A DNA stretch of 10,530 nt, from NCBI GenBank assembly GCA_902767385.1, contig CACXHA010000121.1:1-10530 (forward strand), read 5' to 3'. The notes below the pieces were generated by a model, which saw only the letters and a list, made by a program, of their open reading frames with translations, did not search any database and had not been told where the DNA came from. Both the position numbers and the translations under genes were made by a program. This DNA is from an uncultured Elusimicrobium sp. Its GTDB lineage: Bacteria; Elusimicrobiota; Elusimicrobia; Elusimicrobiales; Elusimicrobiaceae. Within the stretch, counting starts at the first letter, position 1. Each line of letters starts with the position of its first letter. This document shows, one piece after another, positions 1-7,387 of the stretch.

Positions 1-536
1 CGGTAAAGAGGCTCTGCGGTGGGATTTAACTCAAAAAACTGGTCATAGTAGGTGCGGGCTTTTGAATAAAACCCAAAGGTGCGATAGTTCTCCGCCTGGC
101 CGCTAAGTGCTTCCAAATTAGTAGGGTCTACTTTAAGCACCCTATCATACAAATTTTGGGATTTATCCGTTAGCCCGGTCCGTTGGTATAAAGAAGCTGC
201 GGCTAAGAGCAAGGGAACGTTCTTGGGGTGAAATTCCAAAGCTTCCAAATAAGTTTCTAATGCTTGGTTTAGTTTCCCCAGTTGTTCGTAACTGGCACCT
301 AATAAGCGGTAAGCGCGCGCTTCCCGACGTTTTACGTTACCCGCTTTGTAAATATAGTTACTTAGTTCTTTGACGGCCTCTTGGTATTGTTGTTGGTCGT
401 ATAAGTCACGCCCGCGGGCATATTGTTTTTTATCCCCGGCAGGAGCGAGTCCCAAGAATCCGGTGGAACAACCGCTTAGTAGCAACATACTAAGCCATAA
501 CAAAAAATTATTTTTTAAACACATAGGGTAACGCAT
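1..536 (-). CDS. TPR-repeat lipoprotein, 3' end cut by window edge
   Basis: A lipoprotein made largely of tetratricopeptide repeats, probably a periplasm-facing scaffold on the outer membrane. The 178 visible residues start with a short basic segment, a hydrophobic stretch (about residues 11-20) and a lipobox LSGC with the acylated Cys at 23. About four TPR units follow (near 38-68, 73-106, 107-140, 141-174), with typical pieces such as ALETYLEALEFHPKN and LYDRVLKVDPTNLEAL. I chose the ATG at 536 because AGGAGG lies 12 bases upstream (549-554). An in-frame ATG at 524 would also keep the lipoprotein signal. The gene overlaps the 3' end of the patatin gene by 29 bases, so it is the last visible gene of the envelope operon. 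TPR lipoproteins are known as assembly or peptidoglycan-machinery adaptors, but the partner here cannot be named. The signal peptide and repeats are seen; the scaffold role is inferred. Confidence 0.85.
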   Translation of the reverse strand, partial: MRYPMCLKNNFLLWLSMLLLSGCSTGFLGLAPAGDKKQYARGRDLYDQQQYQEAVKELSNYIYKAGNVKRREARAYRLLGASYEQLGKLNQALETYLEALEFHPKNVPLLLAAASLYQRTGLTDKSQNLYDRVLKVDPTNLEALSGQAENYRTFGFYSKARTYYDQFFELNPTAEPLY

Positions 537-1464
537 AGAGAAGTAAATCCTCCTGCAAAGCTCCTAAATTTTTGTGCATTTCTTTTACACCCATTTCGCC
601 GGCTTGGTGTAATTTTTTAAGTTCCAGGGTGCCTATATCTAGTACGCGGGTAGTTACTACAAAATCAGCCCTTTTAGAAGCTTCTTCAATCATAGCAGCG
701 GCACGCACGTCGCTAACCCGGTTAACATATCCCAAAATACTGGTAGGCGTTTTAGATGAAAAGTCAAAAGGAGTTACAGAGGCAATCACGTAATCTGCCC
801 CCATTTGTTTTACGGAATCTGTGGGCAGGTAATCCACTACAGCTCCGTCCACCAAAGACCGGTGGCGGTACTGGACGGGTTCAAATACACCGGGCAAGTT
901 CATACTGGCCCGTACCGCAATAGCCAAAGGGCCTGAATTAAATAAAACACGTTCCCCTGTTTTGATGTCCATGGCGCTACAGGAGAAGGGAATTGCTAAA
1001 TCTTCAAATTGTTTGTTTCCTAGTTTGTCTTCAAAAAATTTAGATAAATTAGCCGAAGAAGGTAATTTGTGCGCAAACAAAAATTTAAATAATCCTATCG
1101 TATTAAAATCCGGCGTGATTGTCTTTAAGGTAATATGATCCCCGATTTCCCACAATTTATCTGCCGGCAACCCCGCCGCGTAAAAGCCGCCTATTACTGA
1201 GCCCATAGAAGTTCCTGCCAAATAATCAACAGGCAATTGGGCGCTATCTAATACTTCTAGTACGCCTACGTGGGCAAATCCGCGCACCCCTCCGGCCGAT
1301 AAAGCCAAACCGATTTTAGGGCGGGCTTCTTTAGGCAAATTGACAAAACGTTGCCACATAAATTGCCGCAGTATTTCATCTTCCGTTTGGGGGGTAATAG
1401 CAAAAATGCAAGGTGCGCACAACAAACATCCCAAACAGGTAGCTATTTTGCGCAGGATAGACAT
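508..1464 (-). CDS. Secreted patatin-like phospholipase (RssA/NTE type)
   Basis: A serine lipid acyl hydrolase of the patatin family, expected to cleave acyl chains from phospholipids or other esters in the periplasm. In the 318-residue form the N-terminus is a signal peptide (about 1-22, with a Cys-rich hydrophobic core). The patatin domain begins near residue 50. It carries the glycine-rich oxyanion loop GGVRG (58-62), the nucleophile elbow GTSMG with Ser86, and the catalytic-dyad motif DGA with Asp206. All three signatures are intact, so the enzyme should be active. It ends soon after the domain, with no POTRA or barrel, so it is not a PlpD-type autotransporter. I chose the ATG at 1464 because it overlaps the upstream stop as TAATG and has AAGGA six bases before it. 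The ATG at 1488 would add eight residues ahead of a good signal peptide. Its place beside an efflux channel and a barrel suggests envelope lipid turnover, which is inferred. Confidence 0.9.
   Translation of the reverse strand: MSILRKIATCLGCLLCAPCIFAITPQTEDEILRQFMWQRFVNLPKEARPKIGLALSAGGVRGFAHVGVLEVLDSAQLPVDYLAGTSMGSVIGGFYAAGLPADKLWEIGDHITLKTITPDFNTIGLFKFLFAHKLPSSANLSKFFEDKLGNKQFEDLAIPFSCSAMDIKTGERVLFNSGPLAIAVRASMNLPGVFEPVQYRHRSLVDGAVVDYLPTDSVKQMGADYVIASVTPFDFSSKTPTSILGYVNRVSDVRAAAMIEEASKRADFVVTTRVLDIGTLELKKLHQAGEMGVKEMHKNLGALQEDLLLYALPYVFKK
548..554 (-). promoter_or_regulatory. Shine-Dalgarno of the TPR lipoprotein gene
   Basis: The minus strand reads AGGAGGA here, inside the 3' end of the patatin gene. 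It is 12 bases from the ATG at 536 and 24 from the ATG at 524, so it favours the upstream start. Confidence 0.55.
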
Positions 1465-2753
1465 TATAAATCCTTGCCGATTGCCCATTCCAACTGGGCT
1501 TTGGCGATGTGATTTTCACGCAGTGCTTCTAAGTAAGATTGCGCAACGGATAGATATTCGCGCATCGCTTCCAAACCGGTTGTTCCGGCCTTAGAGGCCC
1601 CTTTTAAATTGCGTTCTACTAACGAAGTGAGTGCTTGGTAAGTTTCTAAGCGGTTCTGGGCTTCTTGTTGCCAAAAAATCATTTGTTCATAGCTAGCTGC
1701 CACTTGGACGTGTATTTGGTCTTCAATCGCGGCACGGCGCAAGGTACTTTTGCGTTGTTCAGCTTTTTTTTGTGTAATTTGTTGCGAAAAACTGTAAGGT
1801 AAAGGCAAACGTACGGCCAAAGATACTTGTCTGTTTTCATCATCTAACCCTTTGTCACCCACGCGTTCATAAGAAGCATTGATCAAAATATCGGGGTAGC
1901 GCTTAGAAAGGGCTAAGTCAATAGCAATGTTGTCTAATTCCAAAGCATAAATAGCGGATTTAAGTTCGGGTCTAAATTCAGTAGCCCATAATTGAAAATG
2001 TGGTAAGTCCCCGGAGATTTGGACCGGGTCTAACTGGCCGGAGATTGTTAACGGAGCATTAATTTCTTTATTCAGGCTTACCAACATAGCCAAGCGTGCT
2101 TGAGCCAGTTCATGTTGGGCTTGGCTGTATGCAGCCTTAAGTTGAGCTAGCAAGGCCTGCTGTCGCAAGGAGGACCATCCTTCTGTAGAGATGTACCAAT
2201 GTTCTACGGATTTCCAGAGTTTCTCGGTTAAAGCGGCATTTTCTTGTGCGTAGAGTAAACGGGTAAACGCATTTTTAATGTCTAACACAATAGCATTGCG
2301 GACGGTTTCATAGCGGCTTTGCATTTGTTTTAAATTCGTGCGAGCCAGCTTAAGCGTGCCGTTAATGCGTCCGCCGGAATAGATATATTGGGTGGCTGTA
2401 ACACCCACCCCGTAGAAATTGTTTTCGTCTAACGTGCTGGTAGCCGGCAGAAGGCGGTTAATCCCTGCTTCCGGCAGCACCATGGCAGAATCGGACTTGT
2501 ACCAAGAGGCCGTTCCTTGCAACGCAAATTGCGGCAAATAACGCAGTTTAGCTTCGCTGAGTTTTTGTTCCGCGATTGTAATTTCTTCCTTGGCAGACAA
2601 AAACTGAGAATTATTTTCCAGCCCCAAGCGGATGGCGTTTTCCAAAGTGAGGTTATCACTCATCAGACTGGAAAATCGAAGGCCGTAATTGCTTTGAGCT
2701 TGCAGCGTGAGCGCGGCGCAAAAAATAAATACCAATACGTATATTTTTTTCAT
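1464..2753 (-). CDS. TolC-like outer-membrane efflux protein (OMF)
   Basis: An outer-membrane factor of 429 residues, the length usual for TolC/OprM-type channels, which trimerise into an outer-membrane barrel with a long periplasmic helical tunnel. A signal peptide covers residues 1 to about 19. Two OEP repeats follow. The first has the typical opening LTLENAIRLGLENN (36-49) and SEAKLRYLPQFALQG; the second has RPELKSAIYALELDNIAIDLA (from 261) and a PDILINASYE strand. Long helices rich in Gln, Ala and Leu lie between. No inner-membrane transporter or membrane-fusion protein is encoded in the visible operon, so its pump partner is elsewhere or past the left edge. Its ATG is four bases after the stop of the HAMP gene and has no clear Shine-Dalgarno, so translational coupling is likely. 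It overlaps the patatin start by one base. The family call is firm; the substrate is unknown. Confidence 0.93.
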   Translation of the reverse strand: MKKIYVLVFIFCAALTLQAQSNYGLRFSSLMSDNLTLENAIRLGLENNSQFLSAKEEITIAEQKLSEAKLRYLPQFALQGTASWYKSDSAMVLPEAGINRLLPATSTLDENNFYGVGVTATQYIYSGGRINGTLKLARTNLKQMQSRYETVRNAIVLDIKNAFTRLLYAQENAALTEKLWKSVEHWYISTEGWSSLRQQALLAQLKAAYSQAQHELAQARLAMLVSLNKEINAPLTISGQLDPVQISGDLPHFQLWATEFRPELKSAIYALELDNIAIDLALSKRYPDILINASYERVGDKGLDDENRQVSLAVRLPLPYSFSQQITQKKAEQRKSTLRRAAIEDQIHVQVAASYEQMIFWQQEAQNRLETYQALTSLVERNLKGASKAGTTGLEAMREYLSVAQSYLEALRENHIAKAQLEWAIGKDL

Positions 2754-2757
2754 AAAT

Positions 2758-3213
2758 CTAGGGAAGTGGTTTGTTGTTAATGCGGGATTCCACCACGTCC
2801 ATCATTTTATTAAACTCATCTTGCAACTCTATGAGCTGGTCCCCTTTACGTAAGTGAACCCGTTGTGAAAAATCACCTTTTGCAATGGCTTTGCATGTTT
2901 GTTCAAAGCGATATACGGGCCCCGCCATTTTGTGAGACACAATAGCCGAAATAATAATTACCAAAAGGACATAAATGGCAATTTTATAGAAAAAGTCCGA
3001 TATAATAGGGATAAATTCGTCATAGATAGGCTGCATAAGTATAGGGTACGCATCAAACAAATCATTGAGCGTGGCTATCAGTTCCAACGTCATAATGGCC
3101 AGCCCGCACAGTACGCAGGTAACAATAAGTATCATGTACCTGATTTGTAGATTTTTTTTAATAAAAATCGTGCGGCGCTGAAAAGACGGTTTGGCAGCGG
3201 TAGGTTGATTCAT
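2758..3213 (-). CDS. Two-helix membrane protein with a HAMP domain and no output domain
   Basis: A 151-residue inner-membrane protein laid out like the sensory half of a chemoreceptor or histidine kinase but with no output module. It has a basic cytoplasmic N-terminus, a first transmembrane helix near 26-48, a periplasmic loop of about 28 residues, a second helix near 76-94, and then a HAMP domain (about 92-145). The HAMP domain has its conserved Pro in AGPV (99) and a second helix with LQDEFNKMMD. Translation stops about six residues after it. No kinase, cyclase or methyl-accepting domain follows in any frame, because the next gene begins four bases on. The start has AGGA six bases upstream and lies seven bases after the barrel gene. 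It may relay an envelope signal through a partner or act as a structural adaptor; both ideas are inference. Confidence 0.82.
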   Translation of the reverse strand: MNQPTAAKPSFQRRTIFIKKNLQIRYMILIVTCVLCGLAIMTLELIATLNDLFDAYPILMQPIYDEFIPIISDFFYKIAIYVLLVIIISAIVSHKMAGPVYRFEQTCKAIAKGDFSQRVHLRKGDQLIELQDEFNKMMDVVESRINNKPLP

Positions 3214-3220
3214 ACAGGTC

Positions 3221-3961
3221 CTAGAATGTGGTTACATAACGCAACTGTAAGATGCGCTCGCTTTCATCTCCGCGTCCGATACGACGGAAGGCAGCATCTA
3301 ATGCCAACGAGGGGTGTAAATAGAAACGGGCCCCCATATTGAACCGGGAATCACGCATGTTGCGGATATTGTCCCACTCCGTTAACAAGTTAACCTGCGG
3401 AAGAATTTTGTAGTATAAGCCGGTGAACATGTAAAATTCGTCCCAGTCAAAATCAGAGAAGTTGCCCCCTGCGGTTAGGGTAAGCCCGGGGATAAAAACT
3501 TCACGAGTCATGGTAAGGTATCCGCCTTTGCGGTCGTCCAAATAGTTCTTTTTCTTGCGCACATATTCGCGGGTATCTTCATCATATCCGTATCCATAGC
3601 GGCGGCCGTCGTAACCGATGGCAATGGCGGGTAAGTACAAATTGCCGTCGTAAATTTTCCACTTGGCTTGAAAATCCGGATCTAATACTTTAACGGAAGT
3701 AGAAGAGCCAATCCAGTTATCAATGGCCAAACTCACGCCAATGTTAATGCGCGGATAAACGCCGAAGTCCACACTTTCCATAAACGAACCATGTTCATAT
3801 ACGCGGGTTAAAAAAGAAGCTTGGTAGCGGTCAAATACTTCCGCGGTAGGGACGTCAATAATCATCGTTTCCGTAGAGACGGGGTCGGCGTCATCGGCCC
3901 ACGTTAACGGGGCAGCGCACAAAGCAGCAAGTACAACGGTACAAAAGCGAAAAAGTTTCAT
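3221..3961 (-). CDS. Outer-membrane beta-barrel protein, YjbH-like
   Basis: A 246-residue exported protein with a clear signal peptide (about 1-22, ending near TWA-DD). The mature part alternates short polar and aromatic strands with turns, as in PRINIGVSLAIDNWIGS, NLYLPAIAIGYDGRRYGYGY and LTLTAGGNFSDFDWDEFYMFTGLYYKI. It ends in Phe (RYVTTF), the usual C-terminal signature recognised by the Bam machinery. The pattern resembles small YjbH-like or uncharacterised outer-membrane barrels seen beside lipoproteins in several diderm phyla; I recognise it from pattern only. AGGAGAG lies about five bases before the ATG and the upstream stop is eight bases away, so it is co-transcribed with the lipoprotein gene. 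The barrel call is fairly safe. The function (porin, polysaccharide-linked or structural) is unknown. Confidence 0.75.
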   Translation of the reverse strand: MKLFRFCTVVLAALCAAPLTWADDADPVSTETMIIDVPTAEVFDRYQASFLTRVYEHGSFMESVDFGVYPRINIGVSLAIDNWIGSSTSVKVLDPDFQAKWKIYDGNLYLPAIAIGYDGRRYGYGYDEDTREYVRKKKNYLDDRKGGYLTMTREVFIPGLTLTAGGNFSDFDWDEFYMFTGLYYKILPQVNLLTEWDNIRNMRDSRFNMGARFYLHPSLALDAAFRRIGRGDESERILQLRYVTTF

Positions 3962-3969
3962 ATACTCTC

Positions 3970-4527
3970 CTATCTAATAAAATTGCGAACATCTTTTAAA
4001 TCGGGTTTAACGATGGCACGTACATTGTGTATGTAGGCACTTTCCCGCGCAGGAAAAAAATCATTTCTATCCCGTGGGAACCCCAAATCCACAATGCCTT
4101 TTTTAGCGCGGTCCGTACCCATGACTACTGCCAAATTCCAGTGATCTGTTACGTTTGTATCTTGGCTTTGAGGGTTGTCAAAATTGCGGATTACCAACGT
4201 GCCCGACTCCAACAAAGAGGCATCCTCTACCGGGCGCGTTTTTAAAATAACATATTTGGTCCACACCGAGACTCCTTTGCAAGGGCCGTTGATAAATTGC
4301 ACTTTGTAATAATCTTCGTACGGGGTATAATCTCCGGGCCGTTTTATGATGTTGGCTAGCGAATAACGCGCATAGGGTTTATCCACAGCTTCGCAAGCGG
4401 CAAACACGTGGGCATTGATAAAACGTTCATAGTCTTGATTCGGATCAAAACGGTCGTATGTATTTTTGCGGCAGGAGACGGTAAATAAGCTAGCCATTAT
4501 CACAGCTAACACAGCAAATTTTTTCAT
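3970..4527 (-). CDS. Small lipoprotein of unknown function
   Basis: First gene of the envelope operon, 185 residues. The N-terminus has two lysines, a hydrophobic stretch and a lipobox ending VSC, with Cys19 as the acylation site (Thr at -3 is tolerated but not the commonest residue). Arg at +2 does not match the inner-membrane retention signal of enteric bacteria. The mature part has no domain I recognise. It has two further Cys (45 and 83) that could form a disulfide, and a strand-rich middle (YYKVQFINGPCKGVSVWTKY and GTLVIRNF). I chose the ATG at 4527 because AAAGGAGA lies nine bases upstream and the signal peptide begins there; the longer reading frame from 4569 has no ribosome site and would bury the signal. 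Position next to the barrel gene suggests an outer-membrane partner, which is inference. Confidence 0.8.
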   Translation of the reverse strand: MKKFAVLAVIMASLFTVSCRKNTYDRFDPNQDYERFINAHVFAACEAVDKPYARYSLANIIKRPGDYTPYEDYYKVQFINGPCKGVSVWTKYVILKTRPVEDASLLESGTLVIRNFDNPQSQDTNVTDHWNLAVVMGTDRAKKGIVDLGFPRDRNDFFPARESAYIHNVRAIVKPDLKDVRNFIR

Positions 4528-4535
4528 GCGTATTT

Positions 4536-4543
4536 TCTCCTTT
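4536..4543 (-). promoter_or_regulatory. Shine-Dalgarno of the envelope operon's first gene
   Basis: The minus strand reads AAAGGAGA, with the AGGAG core nine bases from the ATG at 4527. It decides this start against the in-frame ATG at 4569. Confidence 0.75.
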
Positions 4544-4560
4544 ACGGTCAACGTCACACT

Positions 4561-4578
4561 CGCGCGCACGTACGCACA
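4561..4578. other. 18-base alternating purine-pyrimidine tract in the operon leader
   Basis: Every base from 4561 to 4578 alternates pyrimidine and purine, mostly CG and CA/TG steps. Such tracts can adopt Z-DNA under negative supercoiling. It lies in the predicted 5' leader of the envelope operon, between the transcription start (about 4587) and the ribosome site. GC-rich sequence of this kind is unusual among the AT-rich spacers of this window. A role is not shown. Confidence 0.5.
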
Positions 4579-4593
4579 AGTGCCTTTCTACAA

Positions 4594-4622
4594 ATTATAC
4601 CCAATTTAGGGCTACAAATAAA
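4594..4622 (-). promoter_or_regulatory. Promoter of the six-gene envelope operon
   Basis: On the minus strand a perfect -10 box TATAAT sits at 4594-4599. A weak -35 match TTTATT lies at 4617-4622 with 17 bases between them. The expected start is an A near 4587, giving a leader of about 60 bases. No convincing terminator separates it from the gene upstream, so some read-through from the protease operon is possible. Confidence 0.6.
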
Positions 4623-4624
4623 AT

Positions 4625-6508
4625 TTATTTTTTACCCTTCTTTGACCGGGTTTGTTTTTTTTGTTGTTTTAAATCTTCTAACTTTTGATGCACATTTTCC
4701 CGTATGGTTTCTTTGTGCAAAGGCCGGTTAACGGCTTGTATTTCTTTTTTGTTGTCTTCGGCATTTTGGGCAATAGATTGCGTAATTAAATTGCCGGCTT
4801 CTATTGCGGAATGGACCTCCGTAAGCGGTTCTTTCCCATAGGCAAAGAAAACGCTATGGGTGTCTGCTGCAACGCGGGGAGCTTGTGCCACGTCATCAAT
4901 ATAGAGGACGGTATTTTTTTGTTCTTGGGTATCGCGTAGCAGTTGTGCTGTGTAAGGCACATAATGAACGGCTCCTTCTTTAAACTGTTTTATAGCCTCT
5001 TTGCGGGTCTGTTCTAATTGCTCAGTTGTAGCATTTTTGTCTAATTGGCTGATTTTGTATTGTACCCAAGGTTCCAACAGAAAATCGTACTGATTAAGCG
5101 GATCTGCATTAAAGGTAGTATTTGCCATAGTAAGGGCTTCTTTTAAGCGAGGATCTTTTTGGTTAGCTGTAGCTACCCAATAACATGTTTGAGAAGCACA
5201 ATTGTTATACTGATATAAAAACTGGTAAATTTCGGCTGCATCTTGCGTTTGTTGGGTAGGGCCAGACATCTGTTCAATCGTTTCGGGGGTGGTAGGGCCT
5301 AATACCGGAGTAAGCGGAAGCCCTTCGGGGAAAACATAGTGAGTGGTTTGATAAAAAAGGGCCGCATTTTTAGCTTGTTCTTTTTTTATAACATCTTGTG
5401 GCGTCGGTGGAATATGAGTTTCCTTCCCGTCCGGATTTACATGGCAAACGCCTGAGGTATCTGGTAATGAGGTGCTTTTGCAACCGATCATATAAGCTAG
5501 TTCATCCACAGGTTCTTTGCCTTGCGCACGTGCTTGCATCGTGCGCAAAATACCTTCTTTGATTTTTTCTTTTCCTTTTTCAGTTAAATCTCGTTTATAA
5601 CCTGCTTTTTCCCGGGCGGTTTCTTCGTCTTTGGGCTGCGGGTATTTGGCATTAGCTGCACTTTCGGCTGCATCTTCCACACTGCGCGTACCGTTCATAA
5701 GTTCGGCAAAGTGGTCAATTTGGTGTCGTTCCCGTTCATACGGAGTCATTTGTTCCCACTCCATAGGGGTAATATCCGGTAGCGGCAATCGGGCAAGTTC
5801 TGTAGAAGGTTGTTTTATTTCGGTCGTTTGCCGTGGAGTTGTCGTTAAACTATACAGGGTATCTCCTTCGCGGGTAACTTGTACGGGGCTGGCTCCCATC
5901 GGGGTTGGCGCATCCAACCCAAATAATTTTTTGACGGGGCGAACAAGGCGAGCCCATTTAGAATCAGGGATTTCCGTTTTTGTTCTTTGGGGAACTGCCC
6001 GCAAGGCGCGTTCTCGCTTTACATAACGGTCGTACGGATTTTCATGCACGTTTACTTCGTGCATACCGGGTTGCCCGCTTTGCGGAGCGATTTGCCGCAC
6101 AAGTACCCATTGCCCGTTGTCGATTTGAAAAGAAGCATTTCCATAATCGGTATCTTGGGGAACGGGCAGAGGAATAGAAGTGTTTGGCGTTGTTAGATTT
6201 TCCACCGCATATTCCGGTTGTATGTTGGCGCGTGCTAGAGCAAATTCTTGGTTGGGGAGGGGGTGTGTGTCAGCAGCAATGGTTTGCTGGGCGTTTAAGG
6301 AACGGCGGCCGCGTTCCGGTTGACGGCCCCATAAACCTGCTAAACGCTTTGCAATCGCTACTAATGGGTTGGAAGTAACTACTTGCGGCTGTGCTTTTAA
6401 TTGAGCCGGCGTGGGGGGTGGCGTTGTTTCTAAAAACGGTAGCAGCAAAAAAATAAAAGCTGCGATACAAAAAAGTAAAAATGCCCCTTTGAGTATTTTT
6501 AATTTCAT
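4625..6508 (-). CDS. Membrane-anchored protein of unknown function, 627 residues
   Basis: I recognise no family. The N-terminus has two lysine-rich turns and one hydrophobic segment (about 7-26), so the rest should lie outside the inner membrane as a signal-anchored or secreted protein. Residues 28 to about 250 are rich in Pro, Thr and Gln and look partly disordered. Residues 250-340 are charged and probably helical. Residues 340-560 look most like a folded domain, with four Cys in two close pairs (343/355 and 437/442) that could be disulfides. The C-terminus is helical and very basic, ending in a Lys/Arg run (615-627). The ATG overlaps the protease stop as ATGA, and GAGG lies seven bases upstream, so the two are co-translated. 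That coupling suggests a substrate, scaffold or partner of the protease; this is inference. Confidence 0.85.
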   Translation of the reverse strand: MKLKILKGAFLLFCIAAFIFLLLPFLETTPPPTPAQLKAQPQVVTSNPLVAIAKRLAGLWGRQPERGRRSLNAQQTIAADTHPLPNQEFALARANIQPEYAVENLTTPNTSIPLPVPQDTDYGNASFQIDNGQWVLVRQIAPQSGQPGMHEVNVHENPYDRYVKRERALRAVPQRTKTEIPDSKWARLVRPVKKLFGLDAPTPMGASPVQVTREGDTLYSLTTTPRQTTEIKQPSTELARLPLPDITPMEWEQMTPYERERHQIDHFAELMNGTRSVEDAAESAANAKYPQPKDEETAREKAGYKRDLTEKGKEKIKEGILRTMQARAQGKEPVDELAYMIGCKSTSLPDTSGVCHVNPDGKETHIPPTPQDVIKKEQAKNAALFYQTTHYVFPEGLPLTPVLGPTTPETIEQMSGPTQQTQDAAEIYQFLYQYNNCASQTCYWVATANQKDPRLKEALTMANTTFNADPLNQYDFLLEPWVQYKISQLDKNATTEQLEQTRKEAIKQFKEGAVHYVPYTAQLLRDTQEQKNTVLYIDDVAQAPRVAADTHSVFFAYGKEPLTEVHSAIEAGNLITQSIAQNAEDNKKEIQAVNRPLHKETIRENVHQKLEDLKQQKKQTRSKKGKK

Positions 6509-7272
6509 CCTAAAACCTCGCTACCGGTGTTAAACCACCGGTTCCATAAACGTTTTAAAATTTGCCACGATTTTTTCACATGATTTAAAAAAGGGTGTTG
6601 CTTTAGCGTGTTTTCCATCTGGGAAGTAGGCAATAGAATTTGTTGATTTGCCGCCAATTGAATCAAATAATCAACCGGAATTGCAAAGTTTAAATTTTGG
6701 TTTTCCGCTCCGGTTAAACTGGCAAAAGCAACTGCAATTACTTGGCCTTGTGCATTAAACACAGGGCTTCCGCTAGAGCTGGGGGAAATAGGAGCACTGA
6801 TTTGAAACCATTGCGTGCCGTTTTTTTGTTCGCGCAGTTGGCTAATAATGCCCGAAGTAACTGTATTTTGTAGTCGCCGCGGATTGCCGATGACGGTAAT
6901 GGTTTGCCCGGGTTGTACAGAGGCACTATCGCCTAGTGTAACATGGGGCAGATTATGCGCTTGTATTTTTAGCAAGGCTAGGTCCACCGTATCGCTTTGC
7001 GTCAACGGGACGGCCTCACCGGAGACGGCTGCGTTACTAAAGGTGAGGTTTACATAAAGAGCTTCTTGCAATACATGCCGGTTAGTGGCAATAAGTCCTT
7101 CGGACGTTAATACAAAACCGGTAGCGGTATAAGTGCTTCCGTCTTTTCTAAGCGCATTGACGGTGACTATAGCAGGTATATTTTGTTGTGCAATTTGCAC
7201 ATGGTCATGTATTTGGGCCCTCAAGCAAGGGCTCAACAGCGTAAGCAACAAAATCCCTAAAAACCATTTCAT
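6505..7272 (-). CDS. Secreted trypsin-like serine protease, S1C (DegP/HtrA-like) without PDZ
   Basis: An exported endopeptidase with the chymotrypsin fold of the HtrA family, probably periplasmic. Counted from the ATG at 7272 (255 residues), a signal peptide covers about 1-19 (ending LRA-Q). The catalytic triad is visible as His66 in TNRHV, Asp97 in TVDLALLK and Ser167 in ISPSSSGSPVF. The usual GNSGGP around the serine is SSSGSP here, a variation seen in other S1C-like proteins, so activity is likely. The NPRRLQNTVTSGIIS segment is also typical. Only about 50 residues follow the protease domain, including a basic helical tail, so the PDZ domains of true DegP are absent. I chose the ATG at 7272 over 7278 because the promoter's -10 box places the transcript start at about 7273. 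It overlaps the next gene by four bases. Confidence 0.9.
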   Translation of the reverse strand: MKWFLGILLLTLLSPCLRAQIHDHVQIAQQNIPAIVTVNALRKDGSTYTATGFVLTSEGLIATNRHVLQEALYVNLTFSNAAVSGEAVPLTQSDTVDLALLKIQAHNLPHVTLGDSASVQPGQTITVIGNPRRLQNTVTSGIISQLREQKNGTQWFQISAPISPSSSGSPVFNAQGQVIAVAFASLTGAENQNLNFAIPVDYLIQLAANQQILLPTSQMENTLKQHPFLNHVKKSWQILKRLWNRWFNTGSEVLG

Positions 7273-7279
7273 CCCCATT

Positions 7280-7288
7280 ATTATAGCA
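7280..7288 (-). promoter_or_regulatory. Extended -10 promoter of the protease operon
   Basis: The minus strand reads TGCTATAAT, a TGn-extended -10 with a perfect TATAAT (7280-7285) and no good -35. The last T is seven bases before the ATG at 7272, so transcription should begin at about 7273-7272 and the mRNA would have essentially no leader. No Shine-Dalgarno is present. Confidence 0.6.
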
Positions 7289-7352
7289 AGAAAACGGTCT
7301 TGGAGTTGTGAAAAATCGAGAGGCCTTATCCCATTTGGCTTTTTTCTTTCCC

Positions 7353-7381
7353 TTGTCAGATAAAGTAAATTCTCTTATACT
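7353..7381 (+). promoter_or_regulatory. Promoter of the glutaminase-like gene
   Basis: TTGTCA (7353-7358) and TATACT (7376-7381) are separated by 17 bases, each one base from the sigma-70 consensus. The predicted start falls at about 7388, which is the A of the ATG, so the mRNA appears leaderless. No ribosome binding site precedes the ATG. Confidence 0.7.
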
Positions 7382-7387
7382 ATTAGC

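Noticed and set aside
1465..1488. Longer start for the patatin gene at 1488
   Set aside because: The extra eight residues precede a normal signal peptide, and the start at 1464 has the TAATG coupling and a well-placed AAGGA.
4600..4614. Possible terminator after the 627-residue protein gene (CCC / GGG hairpin)
   Set aside because: The stem has only three to five pairs with a bulge and overlaps the spacer of the envelope operon promoter; termination here is not supported.
7320..7350. Short hairpin (AGGCC / GGCTT) followed by a T-rich run on the plus strand, terminator-like
   Set aside because: The stem is only five pairs with one wobble, and no plus-strand gene lies upstream to be terminated; the -35 of the following gene begins just after it.
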